A stretch of DNA of 64,000 bases from an uncultured bacterium (GTDB taxonomy: Bacteria > Bacillota > Clostridia > Lachnospirales > Lachnospiraceae). Numbering within the stretch: position 1 is the stretch's first letter; each line of letters begins with the position of its first letter. Below, in pieces: positions 34,427 through 44,067 of this stretch. The stretch is from assembly GCA_947381965.1 (NCBI GenBank), contig CANCXX010000010.1, forward strand, positions 1 to 64,000, given 5' to 3'. The notes below the pieces were generated by a model that saw only the letters and a program-made list of their open reading frames with translations, ran no database searches and was not told where the DNA came from. Both the position numbers and the translations under genes were made by a program.

Positions 34427-36403
34427 CTAACATATTTCCGCACCTGCGGGCATATTCTTTTCCGGTGTAAGAAGGGCTAAATTCCCTTCAGCATCTTCTG
34501 CGCACAACAGCATTCCTTCGGAAAGCACCCCTGCCAAACGGGCCGGTTTTAAATTCACCAACACCATTACTTTTTTCCCAACCATCTCTTCCGGATGGTA
34601 GTACTGTTTAATTCCTGATACGATCTGCTTTACCTGGCTGCCTATCCGTACTTTAGAGCAAAGCAGTTTCTTAGACTTTGGCACTTCCTCACAGGCAATA
34701 ATCTCGCCTACCTGAAACTGCATTTTATCAAACATTTCATATGTGATTTCCTCTTTAGGTTCTATGTCAATCACATTTTCTTCCACTTTTTCCATTCCGT
34801 CAGCTGCCGCGCCCTGTTCCGCTTTTCTTGCCGCAAACATGGCATCCGCTTTTTCCACCACTTCTTTCACATCCAGACGTGCAAAAAGGATCTCCGGCTT
34901 TTCCGTCACTTTATTTCCCGAAGGATACAACCCGAACGCTCCCAGCTGGTCAAAGCCCCTGATTTCCGTATGAAGCTGCTTTGCAATTTTCTTTGCAGTT
35001 CCCGGCATAAAAGGCTCCAGCAAAGATGCGCCAATTAAAATTCCTTCAACCAGATTATACAGCACAGTTGAAAGACGGTCTTTTTTTGCTTCATCTTTGG
35101 CAAGTACCCATGGCTCCGTCTCATCAATATATTTATTGCAGCGTTTAAACAGTACGAAAATTTCCGTAAGCGCATCGGCTACCCGAAGCTCTTCCATTTT
35201 AGCCGCCACCCTGCCGTAAGCTGTCGTCGCCACAGCCTTTAAGTCCGCGTCCACCGCTTCCACACAGCCTTTATCCGCTACGATACCGTCAAAATATTTA
35301 TTACTCATGGAAATAGTTCTGTTTACCAGATTTCCCAGTGTATTTGCAAGATCAGAATTAATTCTTTCCACCAGCAGCTCCCAGGAAATTGTTCCATCAT
35401 TTTCAAAGGGCATTTCATGAAGCACAAAATAGCGCACCGCATCTACTCCAAAGAAATTCACAAGATCGTCGGCGTAAATCACATTCCCCTTGGACTTACT
35501 CATCTTGCCATCCCCCTGTAAAAGCCATGGGTGCCCAAATATCTGCTTGGGCAACGGCTCCCCCAGCGCCATCAAAAAGATAGGCCAGTAAATTGTATGG
35601 AAACGGATAATGTCCTTACCTATTAAATGCAGGTCCGCCGGCCAAAGCTTCTGATACTGGCTTGTGCTTTCCCCTTCACAATTATAACCAATGCCTGTAA
35701 TATAATTAGTCAGCGCGTCCAGCCACACATAAATTACATGTTTATCGTCAAAGTCCACCGGAATCCCCCACTTAAAGGAGGTTCTTGAAACGCATAAATC
35801 CTGCAGTCCCGGCAAAAGAAAATTGTTCATCATTTCATTCTTACGGGATACCGGCTGTATAAACTCCGGATGTGTGTTAATATGCTCAATCAGCCTGTCT
35901 GCATACTTACTCATTCTGAAAAAATAAGCCTCTTCTTTGGCCGGTTTCACTTCCCTGCCGCAGTCAGGACACTTGCCGTCCACAAGCTGGGATTCTGTCC
36001 AGAAGGACTCGCAGGGCGTACAGTAAAGGCCTTCATAGGCGCCTTTATAAATGTCTCCCTGTTCATAAAGCTTCTTAAAAATTTTCTGTACCTGTCTCTC
36101 GTGGTCCTTGTCTGTGGTACGGATAAAATAATCATAGGAGGTATCCATCAAATCCCATAAATCCTTAATTGTACCTGCCACATTATCCACGAATTCTTTG
36201 GGTGTAATACCAGACTCTTTTGCTTTTAGTTCAATCTTCTGCCCATGCTCATCTGTTCCTGTCTGAAAATATACATCATACCCATCTTTTCTCTTAAACC
36301 TTGCAATGCTGTCCGCCAGCACAATCTCATAACTGTTGCCGATATGGGGTTTCCCCGAAGTATAAGCAATAGCTGTTGTGATATAATATTTCCCCTTGCT
36401 CAT
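34427..36403 (-). CDS. metG: Methionyl-tRNA synthetase
   Basis: 658 residues from ATG at 36403 (GGAGG 5 nt upstream). HIGN (about 16-19, for HIGH) and KMSKSKGN (about 300) are the class I signatures. A four-Cys zinc module (CTPC ... CPDC, about 127-147), an anticodon-binding helix bundle and a C-terminal tRNA-binding OB domain (MFDKMQFQVGEIIACEEVPK, about 557-576) give the standard long architecture. A terminator-like hairpin lies only 26 nt before the start codon (36426-36460), so expression may depend on read-through. Confidence 0.97.
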   Translation of the reverse strand: MSKGKYYITTAIAYTSGKPHIGNSYEIVLADSIARFKRKDGYDVYFQTGTDEHGQKIELKAKESGITPKEFVDNVAGTIKDLWDLMDTSYDYFIRTTDKDHERQVQKIFKKLYEQGDIYKGAYEGLYCTPCESFWTESQLVDGKCPDCGREVKPAKEEAYFFRMSKYADRLIEHINTHPEFIQPVSRKNEMMNNFLLPGLQDLCVSRTSFKWGIPVDFDDKHVIYVWLDALTNYITGIGYNCEGESTSQYQKLWPADLHLIGKDIIRFHTIYWPIFLMALGEPLPKQIFGHPWLLQGDGKMSKSKGNVIYADDLVNFFGVDAVRYFVLHEMPFENDGTISWELLVERINSDLANTLGNLVNRTISMSNKYFDGIVADKGCVEAVDADLKAVATTAYGRVAAKMEELRVADALTEIFVLFKRCNKYIDETEPWVLAKDEAKKDRLSTVLYNLVEGILIGASLLEPFMPGTAKKIAKQLHTEIRGFDQLGAFGLYPSGNKVTEKPEILFARLDVKEVVEKADAMFAARKAEQGAAADGMEKVEENVIDIEPKEEITYEMFDKMQFQVGEIIACEEVPKSKKLLCSKVRIGSQVKQIVSGIKQYYHPEEMVGKKVMVLVNLKPARLAGVLSEGMLLCAEDAEGNLALLTPEKNMPAGAEIC

Positions 36404-36425
36404 ATGCTCCTCCATCTGTTGACTG

Positions 36426-36460
36426 AAAAAGCCACCTTCTATTTAACCACAGAAGGTGGC
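36426..36460 (-). terminator. Terminator hairpin in the metG leader
   Basis: Minus strand GCCACCTTCT pairs perfectly with AGAAGGTGGC (plus coordinates 36431-36440 and 36451-36460), followed by TTTTT (36426-36430). It ends the upstream ArsR-type transcript, but its closeness to metG (23 nt to the start codon) leaves no room for a promoter after it, which suggests attenuation control of metG. No T-box or SAM-riboswitch consensus was recognised upstream. Confidence 0.75.
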
Positions 36461-36590
36461 CTGATTGTCGTGCTCTGACTATTTCATGTTCTTGTTGATT
36501 TTCCCAGACAATAAGCCCGAAAACTCCCGCCCACTATATCAAAATATAATGCCAGACTATCACAAACAGTTTATGTTGTCAATTACTCTT

Positions 36591-37556
36591 TCATTCTGAT
36601 TGACCGCTTTCATTTAATGGCTGCCGGAATATTGTCTTCATGGGACTATAACGGATACGTACTTTAATTCCCTGTCCATAATTGCCAAATCCGCTGCCAA
36701 AAAGCGTAAGTCCTCCCATATGAAGCGCGTCCTCCCTTACCTCCAGCCGCAAGCGGATAATACTTTTGTAATCAAGTCTGAAATATTCAGTGGACACATC
36801 CGATATCTTTAATCCATCTATAAAGGTTCCCTTCTTATTTATAATCAGAACCTTTAAAAGCCCATACTGATTCCAGTTGGTAAACCACCAGTCCGGTGTA
36901 AAAATTCCTCTTACATCCCCATAATCCCCAGGAGACGTCCAACACCCAACCGGTACATCATTTATTATAAATGTAATGTCCGAAGGCCAGTCATTGTTAA
37001 CTCCCGGCGCTTCGCTGGAAAGCTCCATAGAAAATATTATCTCATCAATTTTCTGCGCGGCGGGCAGCAGATTGGGAATCTGGTATTCCACATATCCTTT
37101 GGAAAACCAAAGTATCCCCGCCTTAATCCTGTCAGGATGTGCAAAATATCTGGGGTCATCCGCTTCGCCAATCAGCGATTTTACCGTTGAAATTCCGCAA
37201 GTCGGATGCACCTCATAGTTCATATACTGGCCTACCGGCACCTCCGTCTCAAAAATTCCCATATCGCCATCGTTTTCTTCAGACGTAATATCCACCAGTA
37301 TCCTGTCCTGATTCATCCTGCACACCTTCTGATTTCCATGTCCTTCAAAATCTGAAATAACCTGAATCAGACCTACATCCTCCATTTTCCTGATATGACT
37401 TGTAAGCGCACCGTTTGTAATATTCAGACTGCTGGCAATCTCATTCATATTCATTTCTTTATTTTTAAGAAGCAGACGGATGATACTCACCCTTACTTCG
37501 GATCCCAGAGCTTTAAAAAGCTCCACGCCGTCTTCAAGATTTTTGACATATATCAT
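36591..37556 (-). CDS. ArsR-type winged-helix regulator with large C-terminal domain
   Basis: 321 residues from ATG at 37556; a longer frame to 37652 would translate through a long palindrome and is rejected. The N-terminal winged helix (about 8-85) reads VELFKALGSEVRVSIIRLLL then MNMNEIASSLNITNGALTSH. The remaining 230 residues form a beta-rich domain (YVEYQIPNLLPAAQKIDEII, DITFIINDVPVGCWTSPGDY) like those of Firmicute ArsR-family regulators of glycoside utilisation; it may bind a sugar. A 16-bp-arm palindrome just upstream is the probable operator. No target gene is adjacent. Confidence 0.8.
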   Translation of the reverse strand: MIYVKNLEDGVELFKALGSEVRVSIIRLLLKNKEMNMNEIASSLNITNGALTSHIRKMEDVGLIQVISDFEGHGNQKVCRMNQDRILVDITSEENDGDMGIFETEVPVGQYMNYEVHPTCGISTVKSLIGEADDPRYFAHPDRIKAGILWFSKGYVEYQIPNLLPAAQKIDEIIFSMELSSEAPGVNNDWPSDITFIINDVPVGCWTSPGDYGDVRGIFTPDWWFTNWNQYGLLKVLIINKKGTFIDGLKISDVSTEYFRLDYKSIIRLRLEVREDALHMGGLTLFGSGFGNYGQGIKVRIRYSPMKTIFRQPLNESGQSE

Positions 37557-37580
37557 TTTAATATCCCTGCCTGTTGTACC

Positions 37581-37618
37581 GACAAAAAGTTTGGAAGTAA
37601 ATTTCCAAACTTTTTGTC
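37581..37618. promoter_or_regulatory. Long palindromic operator candidate before the ArsR-type gene
   Basis: GACAAAAAGTTTGGAA (37581-37596) and its perfect reverse complement TTCCAAACTTTTTGTC (37603-37618) flank a 6-nt centre. A second palindrome GCAAAC-TAT-GTTTGC lies at 37669-37683. The position 25 nt upstream of the start fits autoregulation; as RNA it would form a strong hairpin. Confidence 0.65.
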
Positions 37619-37757
37619 CGCCAGAATTCATATTTCCTGCGCCAGTTTTCACTTCATATAGGCATATCGCAAACTATGTTTGCAATTATTTTGCCGTAAA
37701 CACATGTAAACTATAAAATATTATACTCCTTAATATAACTTACCGCAACCGGCTCAA

Positions 37758-38672
37758 TCAGAAAACGGCCGGAAATATCAGGCCTTTCTTGTAATGCTCT
37801 ACAAATTTTTCCGGAAAATAAAATAATTCTATGTTCTCTTCAATCTTTTCACGATCCCAATTCCACCATTCTATGCGTTTCAGCTCTCTGATTATGTCTT
37901 CTGAAAAACGATATTTTATATGTTTTGCCGGGACGCCGCCTACAACAGAATAGTCAGCTACGTCTTTTGTTACCACCGCCCCCGCTCCAATAACCGCCCC
38001 GTCGCCAATTGTCACTCCAGGCAGTATTACCGCATAAGCGCCAATCCACACATCATTTCCAATTATAACAGGCGGACTGGCAGATCGGATATGAGCTTTT
38101 GCAAGTCTTATCCTCTCCGGTCTTTTGTCCCACGTATAATCCAAAACAGTTTCCAGAAAAGTATGCTGTGAAACACAATCTGTCATATGATTGACAACCG
38201 CCTTTGCACTTTTATGGATTGAACAATACCGTCCAATAGACTTCACCGTACTGTTTCCCAATAATGCCTCATAACCATAAGTATATCGTCCTATATTACA
38301 TCCCTTGTATTCAAAATCTTCTTTATGCAGAAATTCTCCTGCTGCAATGTAAAAACAGTCCTTACATCCAAATCCATATTGTTCCAGAGTATCCGGCAAA
38401 TGTACCTGATATGTCATTATTGAAACTAAAAGATAATCCTGTTCCTTACATACATCACTTATGGACACTACCTGATACCCTTCTTTATTCTGAATTTCAT
38501 CTGCACGTCGGTCAACAAAACCTGCCACAGCCACACTGTGTTCCGTTAACACATCCAACAGAATTTTTCCCCCATGTCCGGCGCCATAAATCCAAATATT
38601 TTTTCCTTTGGCGTGATAAAGGTATTGCTCCATTTTGTCTTCACATATCATACGAAACAGCTTATCGTTCAT
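37758..38672 (-). CDS. CatB-like hexapeptide-repeat acyltransferase with N-terminal nucleotide-fold domain
   Basis: 304 residues. The N-terminal 115 residues ([20 protein letters not shown]) form a PglD-like Rossmann segment. The C-terminal part is a left-handed beta-helix with hexapeptide repeats ([32 protein letters not shown]) and the [15 protein letters not shown] ending of CatB-type O-acetyltransferases. Last gene of the surface-polymer operon, overlapping the HAD-type gene by 11 nt. Probably O- or N-acetylates a sugar of the polymer. Confidence 0.85.
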   Translation of the reverse strand: MNDKLFRMICEDKMEQYLYHAKGKNIWIYGAGHGGKILLDVLTEHSVAVAGFVDRRADEIQNKEGYQVVSISDVCKEQDYLLVSIMTYQVHLPDTLEQYGFGCKDCFYIAAGEFLHKEDFEYKGCNIGRYTYGYEALLGNSTVKSIGRYCSIHKSAKAVVNHMTDCVSQHTFLETVLDYTWDKRPERIRLAKAHIRSASPPVIIGNDVWIGAYAVILPGVTIGDGAVIGAGAVVTKDVADYSVVGGVPAKHIKYRFSEDIIRELKRIEWWNWDREKIEENIELFYFPEKFVEHYKKGLIFPAVF

Positions 38673-41052
38673 AATTTAAAACCTCTAAATTGTTTTCATA
38701 AAAACCTATAATTTTTATCTGATTTCCTTTCTCTTCTACAATTTGTTTCCTAAGCAGACTATAGGCACGTTTTTCCCTGACTGGAATAAAATATAATCCC
38801 TCCGTTTTGTTATGCATGGAAGTTATTAAAATTCCATTGTATATCACATCGCGCATATATTCATTTATACTTACTATTCCTGATATCTTTCCAAGAGCCC
38901 CCATTGCCTTAAAGTAAATCATTGCAAGATCAGTTGTCAGGGTCCGTCCGTCAATTGCGATTGTAATCTTTCCCTCTCCTGCCTCTTTGACTGCATGCTC
39001 TACCAAAAGTAATGCAGATAATCTCTCATACTTTGCTTTCTGCAAATAAAAAGTTTTCAGATAAGCAAGGGGACTATTTAATGCTGTCAAAGCCGGCTGC
39101 CATGTTACCGATTGCTTTACATTTCTGAAATATTTATAAAACTGCTCTGTTCCCAATTCTTTATACTGCAGACAAAGCTTCTCTTCCAACACCGGAATAA
39201 TTCTATTCTCAATCCCCAAATTCTGATCAAGCTCTGCCGACCTGAGCCATTCCGCTTCCTGCAATAATGGATACGAAAACAGTCTCTCTATCATTGAAAG
39301 AGCCTGGTTTCCCTGTGCCTTTAAATCAATTTTTATTTCCTTATATTGGCGCATTTTAAAGTATTCTTTTTGAAACGCCATTACACCACGCTGTACAGCC
39401 TTAATATTAGACAGCCACTGGGCAGAATATATATTTTTATCAGTTACCGGCACTACTTTAGAACTGTCATATTTATAGCCAATTGTAGGTCCTTCATCAC
39501 AAAGACAAAAAAGTTCAAATATGGGACGGAAAATATGATTAAATTTCCCCTGCAGACTTCCGTAATTTCCGGCGAATCCTTTAATTACACATCCATCTAC
39601 AGAATTTTTTGCTACATTTTTGCTGCTGCATAACAAAAGCTGTATTAAACGCGCCTCCGGTTTTCTCTCCCGAACTGCCTTATAAACGGCGTTCATTGTT
39701 GTTCCATTCCATCCAATATCCAGTGTAATAACCGGTTCCATCAGCCCCATCTGCTGAAGATAGTCCATAAAAATATGCTTTTTGTCATAATTTCTTTTAT
39801 GTATAATATCTAAAATTTCTGATGAAGATAAATAATTATATATTGTGCTATATATACTGTTTCCATCAGCCGCATACAGGGATTTCAACTCCGTAAACGG
39901 GATATCCTTATATTTTTGAAAATCATGTACTAAGTCTGGAATTTGCAGCAACCGGAATATATCCTGGGGTATAACTCCTGCACCTGTCATTAATAAGGAA
40001 ATCTCTCCGGCTGTAATTTCCCCAAAACGGGATATATATGCAGCCATCCTTGAAATGTATAGTGGTTCTACAGATAATTTAATTCCCCTGTCCTCTGCTG
40101 CCAGGAGAATCATATCTGTAAGGAATCTGCCTTCACGCATAAAGGGCCGGATTTTGTATACTTTTTCTTTCAGAGCGGTTTCTACCACCCATTCGATTGC
40201 AAATGTCAGAAAAGGCCCAATTATCATAGAACCCAGTGTAAAAAAAAACTGATTTTTTTCCCCTATTTCCTGATTGTGATTTTCTGTCAGAAGCCTTGTC
40301 AGATATAGTTTTTCACACAACGGGGTATCATAAATTTCCTGCTCCCACAATATAAAAGGATTTCTGAACCGATGTTCCGGTATAAAATTATAATAACAGA
40401 CATGAATTCCCAGCTGTTTTGCTGCCAGAATATCTCTTTGAAGATTATCGCCAACATGAAGCAATTCTCCGGGCAGCAGCTTCTGGTCATTAAGTACAAG
40501 TTGAAAAAGTTTTCCATTTCTTTTGCAGCATTTCGCTTCGGAAGACACATAAATTTTTTTAATTAAAGAAAGATCCAGTCCACATTTTTTTAAAATATAT
40601 CCAATCTGTCCCGCATCCAGATACATATCAGATACAAATAAAATATCTTTATTACAATCCATATACAGATACTGTATTATTTCAACTATCTCTGTATTCA
40701 GAACGCCAATTTCACACTCGCTGTCAATTTCTAACTGCATTAATTCTTCATGGTTAGAATATACCGTTGGAAGGTGCTGATATATATCTGTCAGTGTAAC
40801 CTCCTCATGCCCATATTTTTCTTTTAAAGTACGACGTGCCTCTTTTTCTGCATTTTTACGGGAGTTTACCCAGTCCCCCATACTGGTAAAGGACGGGAAA
40901 ATATTACGTTTTTTCTGATACATCCGCCAGAAGACCTTGTCCGGCGTCACTACTGACCTAAATAATATTGAATCAAATACATCAAAGCTGACCGTTTTTA
41001 CTTCCTTATTATTTACCAGTTCATTCTTTATCAGTTCCATCAACTGTCTCAT
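38662..41052 (-). CDS. Large HAD-superfamily protein of the surface-polymer operon
   Basis: 796 residues. The N-terminus carries a HAD-like motif [19 protein letters not shown] (about 20-37), motif II-like [10 protein letters not shown] (about 136) and motif III/IV-like [17 protein letters not shown] (about 197), as in the COG5610-type predicted hydrolases found in polysaccharide clusters. The C-terminal 550 residues are of unknown fold. No signal peptide or membrane helix. Overlaps the cytidylyltransferase gene by 4 nt (ATGA) and the acyltransferase by 11 nt. May act on phosphosugar intermediates of the polymer. Confidence 0.7.
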   Translation of the reverse strand: MRQLMELIKNELVNNKEVKTVSFDVFDSILFRSVVTPDKVFWRMYQKKRNIFPSFTSMGDWVNSRKNAEKEARRTLKEKYGHEEVTLTDIYQHLPTVYSNHEELMQLEIDSECEIGVLNTEIVEIIQYLYMDCNKDILFVSDMYLDAGQIGYILKKCGLDLSLIKKIYVSSEAKCCKRNGKLFQLVLNDQKLLPGELLHVGDNLQRDILAAKQLGIHVCYYNFIPEHRFRNPFILWEQEIYDTPLCEKLYLTRLLTENHNQEIGEKNQFFFTLGSMIIGPFLTFAIEWVVETALKEKVYKIRPFMREGRFLTDMILLAAEDRGIKLSVEPLYISRMAAYISRFGEITAGEISLLMTGAGVIPQDIFRLLQIPDLVHDFQKYKDIPFTELKSLYAADGNSIYSTIYNYLSSSEILDIIHKRNYDKKHIFMDYLQQMGLMEPVITLDIGWNGTTMNAVYKAVRERKPEARLIQLLLCSSKNVAKNSVDGCVIKGFAGNYGSLQGKFNHIFRPIFELFCLCDEGPTIGYKYDSSKVVPVTDKNIYSAQWLSNIKAVQRGVMAFQKEYFKMRQYKEIKIDLKAQGNQALSMIERLFSYPLLQEAEWLRSAELDQNLGIENRIIPVLEEKLCLQYKELGTEQFYKYFRNVKQSVTWQPALTALNSPLAYLKTFYLQKAKYERLSALLLVEHAVKEAGEGKITIAIDGRTLTTDLAMIYFKAMGALGKISGIVSINEYMRDVIYNGILITSMHNKTEGLYFIPVREKRAYSLLRKQIVEEKGNQIKIIGFYENNLEVLNYER

Positions 41053-41762
41053 TTAAACCACTCCGTTCTTTTTACCGCTAAAAGAGATTTAAAAATGTCA
41101 AAATCTTCAATAGAAGTAAGTTTAATATTTTTGTCTGATCCTGCTGAAAAATAAACCTGCTCCCCCATTTCAATCAGCAGAGTACATGATGCAACAGAAT
41201 TTGTGATTCCTTCCTTCAAAGCCTTCCTGTGTATATCACAGATTCTTCCAATCAGAAATCCCTGCGGCGTCTGTGCCCTGCGAAGAAGATTACGTGGGTA
41301 GCTGCCAGATGAAATCCTGCCATCCTCAGTCTGAAGCACCGCCTCTGCGCAGGGAATTGATGCAATTGCCGATCCGTGCGATTTCGTTTTAATTATGCAA
41401 TCCGAAATAATTTCTGCGGAAACCATAGGACGAATCGCATCATGAACTAAAACAATGTCATCCTTGCTAAAATGTTTTTCTAATTCAAAAAGTCCGTTAC
41501 GTATGGAATCCTGCCCATTTTTTCCTCCGGTAATAACATGATGAAGCTTGGAAATCTTAAACTGCTTCGCATATGCACGCAGAATCTTTTCCCATCCTTT
41601 CAGGCATACCACTGCAATGGAATCGATTTCGGGATGTTGTTCAAATGCCTCCATCGTGTAAACCAGAACTGGTTTTTCGTTTACTGTCAGAAACTGTTTT
41701 GGAATATCCTGATGCATACGACTCCCTTTGCCGCCTGCAATAATTAATGCTATAACAGCCAT
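41049..41762 (-). CDS. IspD/TarI family cytidylyltransferase
   Basis: 237 residues with the full IspD/TarI signature: IIAGGKGSRMHQDIPKQF (about 7-24), VLVHDAIRPMVS (about 104), RRAQTPQGFLIG (about 157) and KNIKLTSIEDFDIF (about 213). Transfers CMP from CTP to a polyol phosphate. In this operon, next to CDP-glycerol-transferase homologues, a TarI-like role (ribitol 5-phosphate or another polyol/sugar phosphate) is more likely than isoprenoid synthesis, but sequence alone does not separate them. Confidence 0.85.
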   Translation of the reverse strand: MAVIALIIAGGKGSRMHQDIPKQFLTVNEKPVLVYTMEAFEQHPEIDSIAVVCLKGWEKILRAYAKQFKISKLHHVITGGKNGQDSIRNGLFELEKHFSKDDIVLVHDAIRPMVSAEIISDCIIKTKSHGSAIASIPCAEAVLQTEDGRISSGSYPRNLLRRAQTPQGFLIGRICDIHRKALKEGITNSVASCTLLIEMGEQVYFSAGSDKNIKLTSIEDFDIFKSLLAVKRTEWFK

Positions 41763-41788
41763 ATATACCCTCCATTTCTCTTTTCCTG

Positions 41789-43540
41789 TTAACCTGCCTG
41801 TACGGGAGCTTCCAGCCGCAAAAATCCCAGATCCAGAATTTGACGGATTACTGCCTCTTCCAGATGCGGTTCTGATGTCAGGCAGTCACTTCCTCCATGT
41901 ATGTTGGGAAGAATCGAACAATCCTTATACTCTAACTCATAAAGAACCGGCAAATCATTTTTCAGCGTACTCTCATAATTTACAATATCATTTTCATCCT
42001 TCAATTTATATGCCTGTATTCCATACGCCTGTGCGATCCGTGTAAAGTCGCAGGAGAAGTAATCTCCTTCCCTTTCATCAGTTGCATAATAACGCTCATT
42101 CAGGTATGATTTTTGAAACAATAAAATATGTCCAAGGGCCCGGTTATTCAGTACAAATATTTTAATTGGCAGCTTCCTTTTACTGATAATATTTAACTCC
42201 TGAATATTCATCTGCATACCGCCGTCTCCCGATATCACACAGGTTGGACAGGAGCTTCCAATGGTCACGCCAATAGCAGCAGGCAGTGCATATCCCATTG
42301 CCCCAAATCCTCCGGATACAAAAAGACTTGTGTTCTTTTTGATTACAGATGACTGCGCACCATAAATTAAATTATTTCCAACATCCAGGGTTATGTTAAA
42401 ATAATCCGGCAAAAGCTCTGTAAGCTTATAAACTGCCTTGTTTCCAAATGTTACATCACAATTTGCCAGTATTTTTTTCATTGTGCCGCAGGCATTTAGC
42501 CAGTCCGAATGCTCCTCCATTGTCTGTCTGTTATGTAATAAGGTAACAGATTCTTTAATGAAACTATCCAGACTGGCACAAATCTGAACTTCATCTTTTT
42601 TTAATCTGTGTTCAAACTCTGATTGATCAATATCCACACGCAGCAGTTTTGCCCTGGGTGCAAACATTTCCAAATTATATCCCGTCTGCTTTCCACACAG
42701 TCTTGTTCCAAGCGTCAGTACAACATCTGCGGCTGCAAGCGCTATTCCCGCTTCCCTGCGTGCCGTTCCTCCAAGGTATCCTAACCTGCTTAAACTGTCT
42801 TCCGGCAGTAAATCAACTGCCGGAAGCGTTGTAATAACCGGAATTTTTAATAACTGTACAAGCTCACGGAACTCATTACGCACCCCGGCCTGACGAATAC
42901 CGGCCCCGGCAATAATGACAGGTTTTTTTGCCCTGGATAATTCTGACATACAGTACAAAGCTTCTTTTTCTGAGTGCAGCTCCTTTTGAAACTTTACTGG
43001 CATCTGCTTTTCAGCGAACAGCTCATTTCTGCAGATATTAATAGGCAGTTCAAGAAATACCGGTCCTTTCCTGTCGCTTAAAGCTGTAATCCATGCCTCT
43101 TCAAGGCATTTTTTGATATCCGTATCTGTATCAATCTCAAAAACTTCTTTTACTATAGAATCCACGACTACCGGCGCCTGTATCTCCTGAAATCCCAATT
43201 GCCTCACATTTAATAAACGCTTTTTGTCTTTGGTATTAACCTGACCTGATATACAGATAAGCGGAATAGAATCAAACCAGGCATCCGCAATGCCTGTCAG
43301 CATATTCGTAAAACCCGGCCCGCTTGTTGAAAATACGACCCCCATCTTTCCGGTGGCCTGGGCATATCCACAGGCAGCCAGAGCAGCCCCCTGCTCTGTG
43401 GCGCAGGCATGATAGTGTATCTTTTCCCTTCGTCTTCCCATAGCATCGAATAAATACGCAATCATCCCTCCCTGATACCCAAAAACATCCTTTACACCAT
43501 TTGATATAAAAAATTCTATAACATAATCTGCAACTGTCAT
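41789..43540 (-). CDS. Thiamine-diphosphate-dependent enzyme, acetolactate synthase-like
   Basis: 583 residues. Pyr domain with catalytic Glu in ACATEQGAALAACGYAQATG (about 46-65), central domain (about 190-320), and PP domain with the ThDP motif GDGGMQMN ... NN (about 440-470). No acetolactate synthase small subunit gene accompanies it. Within a polysaccharide operon it may be a YerE-like enzyme that adds a two-carbon unit from pyruvate to a keto-sugar, or a decarboxylase; both are inferences. GGGGGG-rich ribosome site before the ATG; 11 nt after the RpiB-like gene. Confidence 0.82.
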   Translation of the reverse strand: MTVADYVIEFFISNGVKDVFGYQGGMIAYLFDAMGRRREKIHYHACATEQGAALAACGYAQATGKMGVVFSTSGPGFTNMLTGIADAWFDSIPLICISGQVNTKDKKRLLNVRQLGFQEIQAPVVVDSIVKEVFEIDTDTDIKKCLEEAWITALSDRKGPVFLELPINICRNELFAEKQMPVKFQKELHSEKEALYCMSELSRAKKPVIIAGAGIRQAGVRNEFRELVQLLKIPVITTLPAVDLLPEDSLSRLGYLGGTARREAGIALAAADVVLTLGTRLCGKQTGYNLEMFAPRAKLLRVDIDQSEFEHRLKKDEVQICASLDSFIKESVTLLHNRQTMEEHSDWLNACGTMKKILANCDVTFGNKAVYKLTELLPDYFNITLDVGNNLIYGAQSSVIKKNTSLFVSGGFGAMGYALPAAIGVTIGSSCPTCVISGDGGMQMNIQELNIISKRKLPIKIFVLNNRALGHILLFQKSYLNERYYATDEREGDYFSCDFTRIAQAYGIQAYKLKDENDIVNYESTLKNDLPVLYELEYKDCSILPNIHGGSDCLTSEPHLEEAVIRQILDLGFLRLEAPVQAG

Positions 43541-43551
43541 CTTATCCCCCC

Positions 43552-44043
43552 TTAAATTGTGCTTTTCCAGTCGCTGTTTATAACCGGAGACTGGACAATC
43601 GTTTTTCCTTCCTCCAGATCCTTAATCTGATTTACCCGCAAGGCATGATGCTGTCCAATAAAACCGGAAGTAAGAAAAATTCCAAGGCGTCTTTCCACAT
43701 CTTCATATTTCATATGACTGGCTCCAAAGGCAATCACATTTGCGTCATTATGTTCACGCATTTTTCTCGTCACCTCATCGTCATAGCCAATTCCACACAT
43801 AATTCCTTTTATTTTATTTGCCGCAATTGCAATTCCTGTACCTGTCGCACAGATCAATACTCCATAATCACATTCTCCCAACGCCACAAGGCTGCCTACA
43901 TTTGCCGCAAATACCGGGCTGTCACATGGAATGTATTCATATGTACCCACATCCTTAACTTCATAATTATTTTCCTTTAAATAATGTATCAGCCTGGTTT
44001 TATAGTCCATGCCGCTGCGATCTCCGCCAATTGCAATTTTCAT
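43552..44043 (-). CDS. RpiB/LacAB family sugar-phosphate isomerase
   Basis: 163 residues. The family opening GSDHAG reads GGDRSG here (Arg for the usual His). The catalytic Cys loop is VLICATGTGIAIAANK (about 63-78) and HNDANVIAFGAS (about 101-112) is intact. Interconverts aldose and ketose phosphates, typically ribose 5-P/ribulose 5-P. Here it probably supplies a ketose or pentose phosphate for the polymer precursor made with the neighbouring cytidylyltransferase. Confidence 0.85.
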   Translation of the reverse strand: MKIAIGGDRSGMDYKTRLIHYLKENNYEVKDVGTYEYIPCDSPVFAANVGSLVALGECDYGVLICATGTGIAIAANKIKGIMCGIGYDDEVTRKMREHNDANVIAFGASHMKYEDVERRLGIFLTSGFIGQHHALRVNQIKDLEEGKTIVQSPVINSDWKSTI

Positions 44044-44067
44044 AAAGCTCCTCCCTCAGTTTGTTTG

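Noticed and set aside
36404-36590. T-box or SAM riboswitch before metG
   Set aside because: Neither the T-box sequence (TGGNACCGCG) nor the S-box core was found; only an unexplained terminator remains.
41049-41762. Assignment of the cytidylyltransferase as isoprenoid IspD
   Set aside because: Motifs fit both IspD and TarI; the surface-polymer context favours a TarI-like role, so no gene symbol was assigned.
41789-43540. Assignment of the ThDP enzyme as ilvB
   Set aside because: No regulatory subunit or other branched-chain amino acid gene is nearby, and the operon is devoted to a surface polymer.
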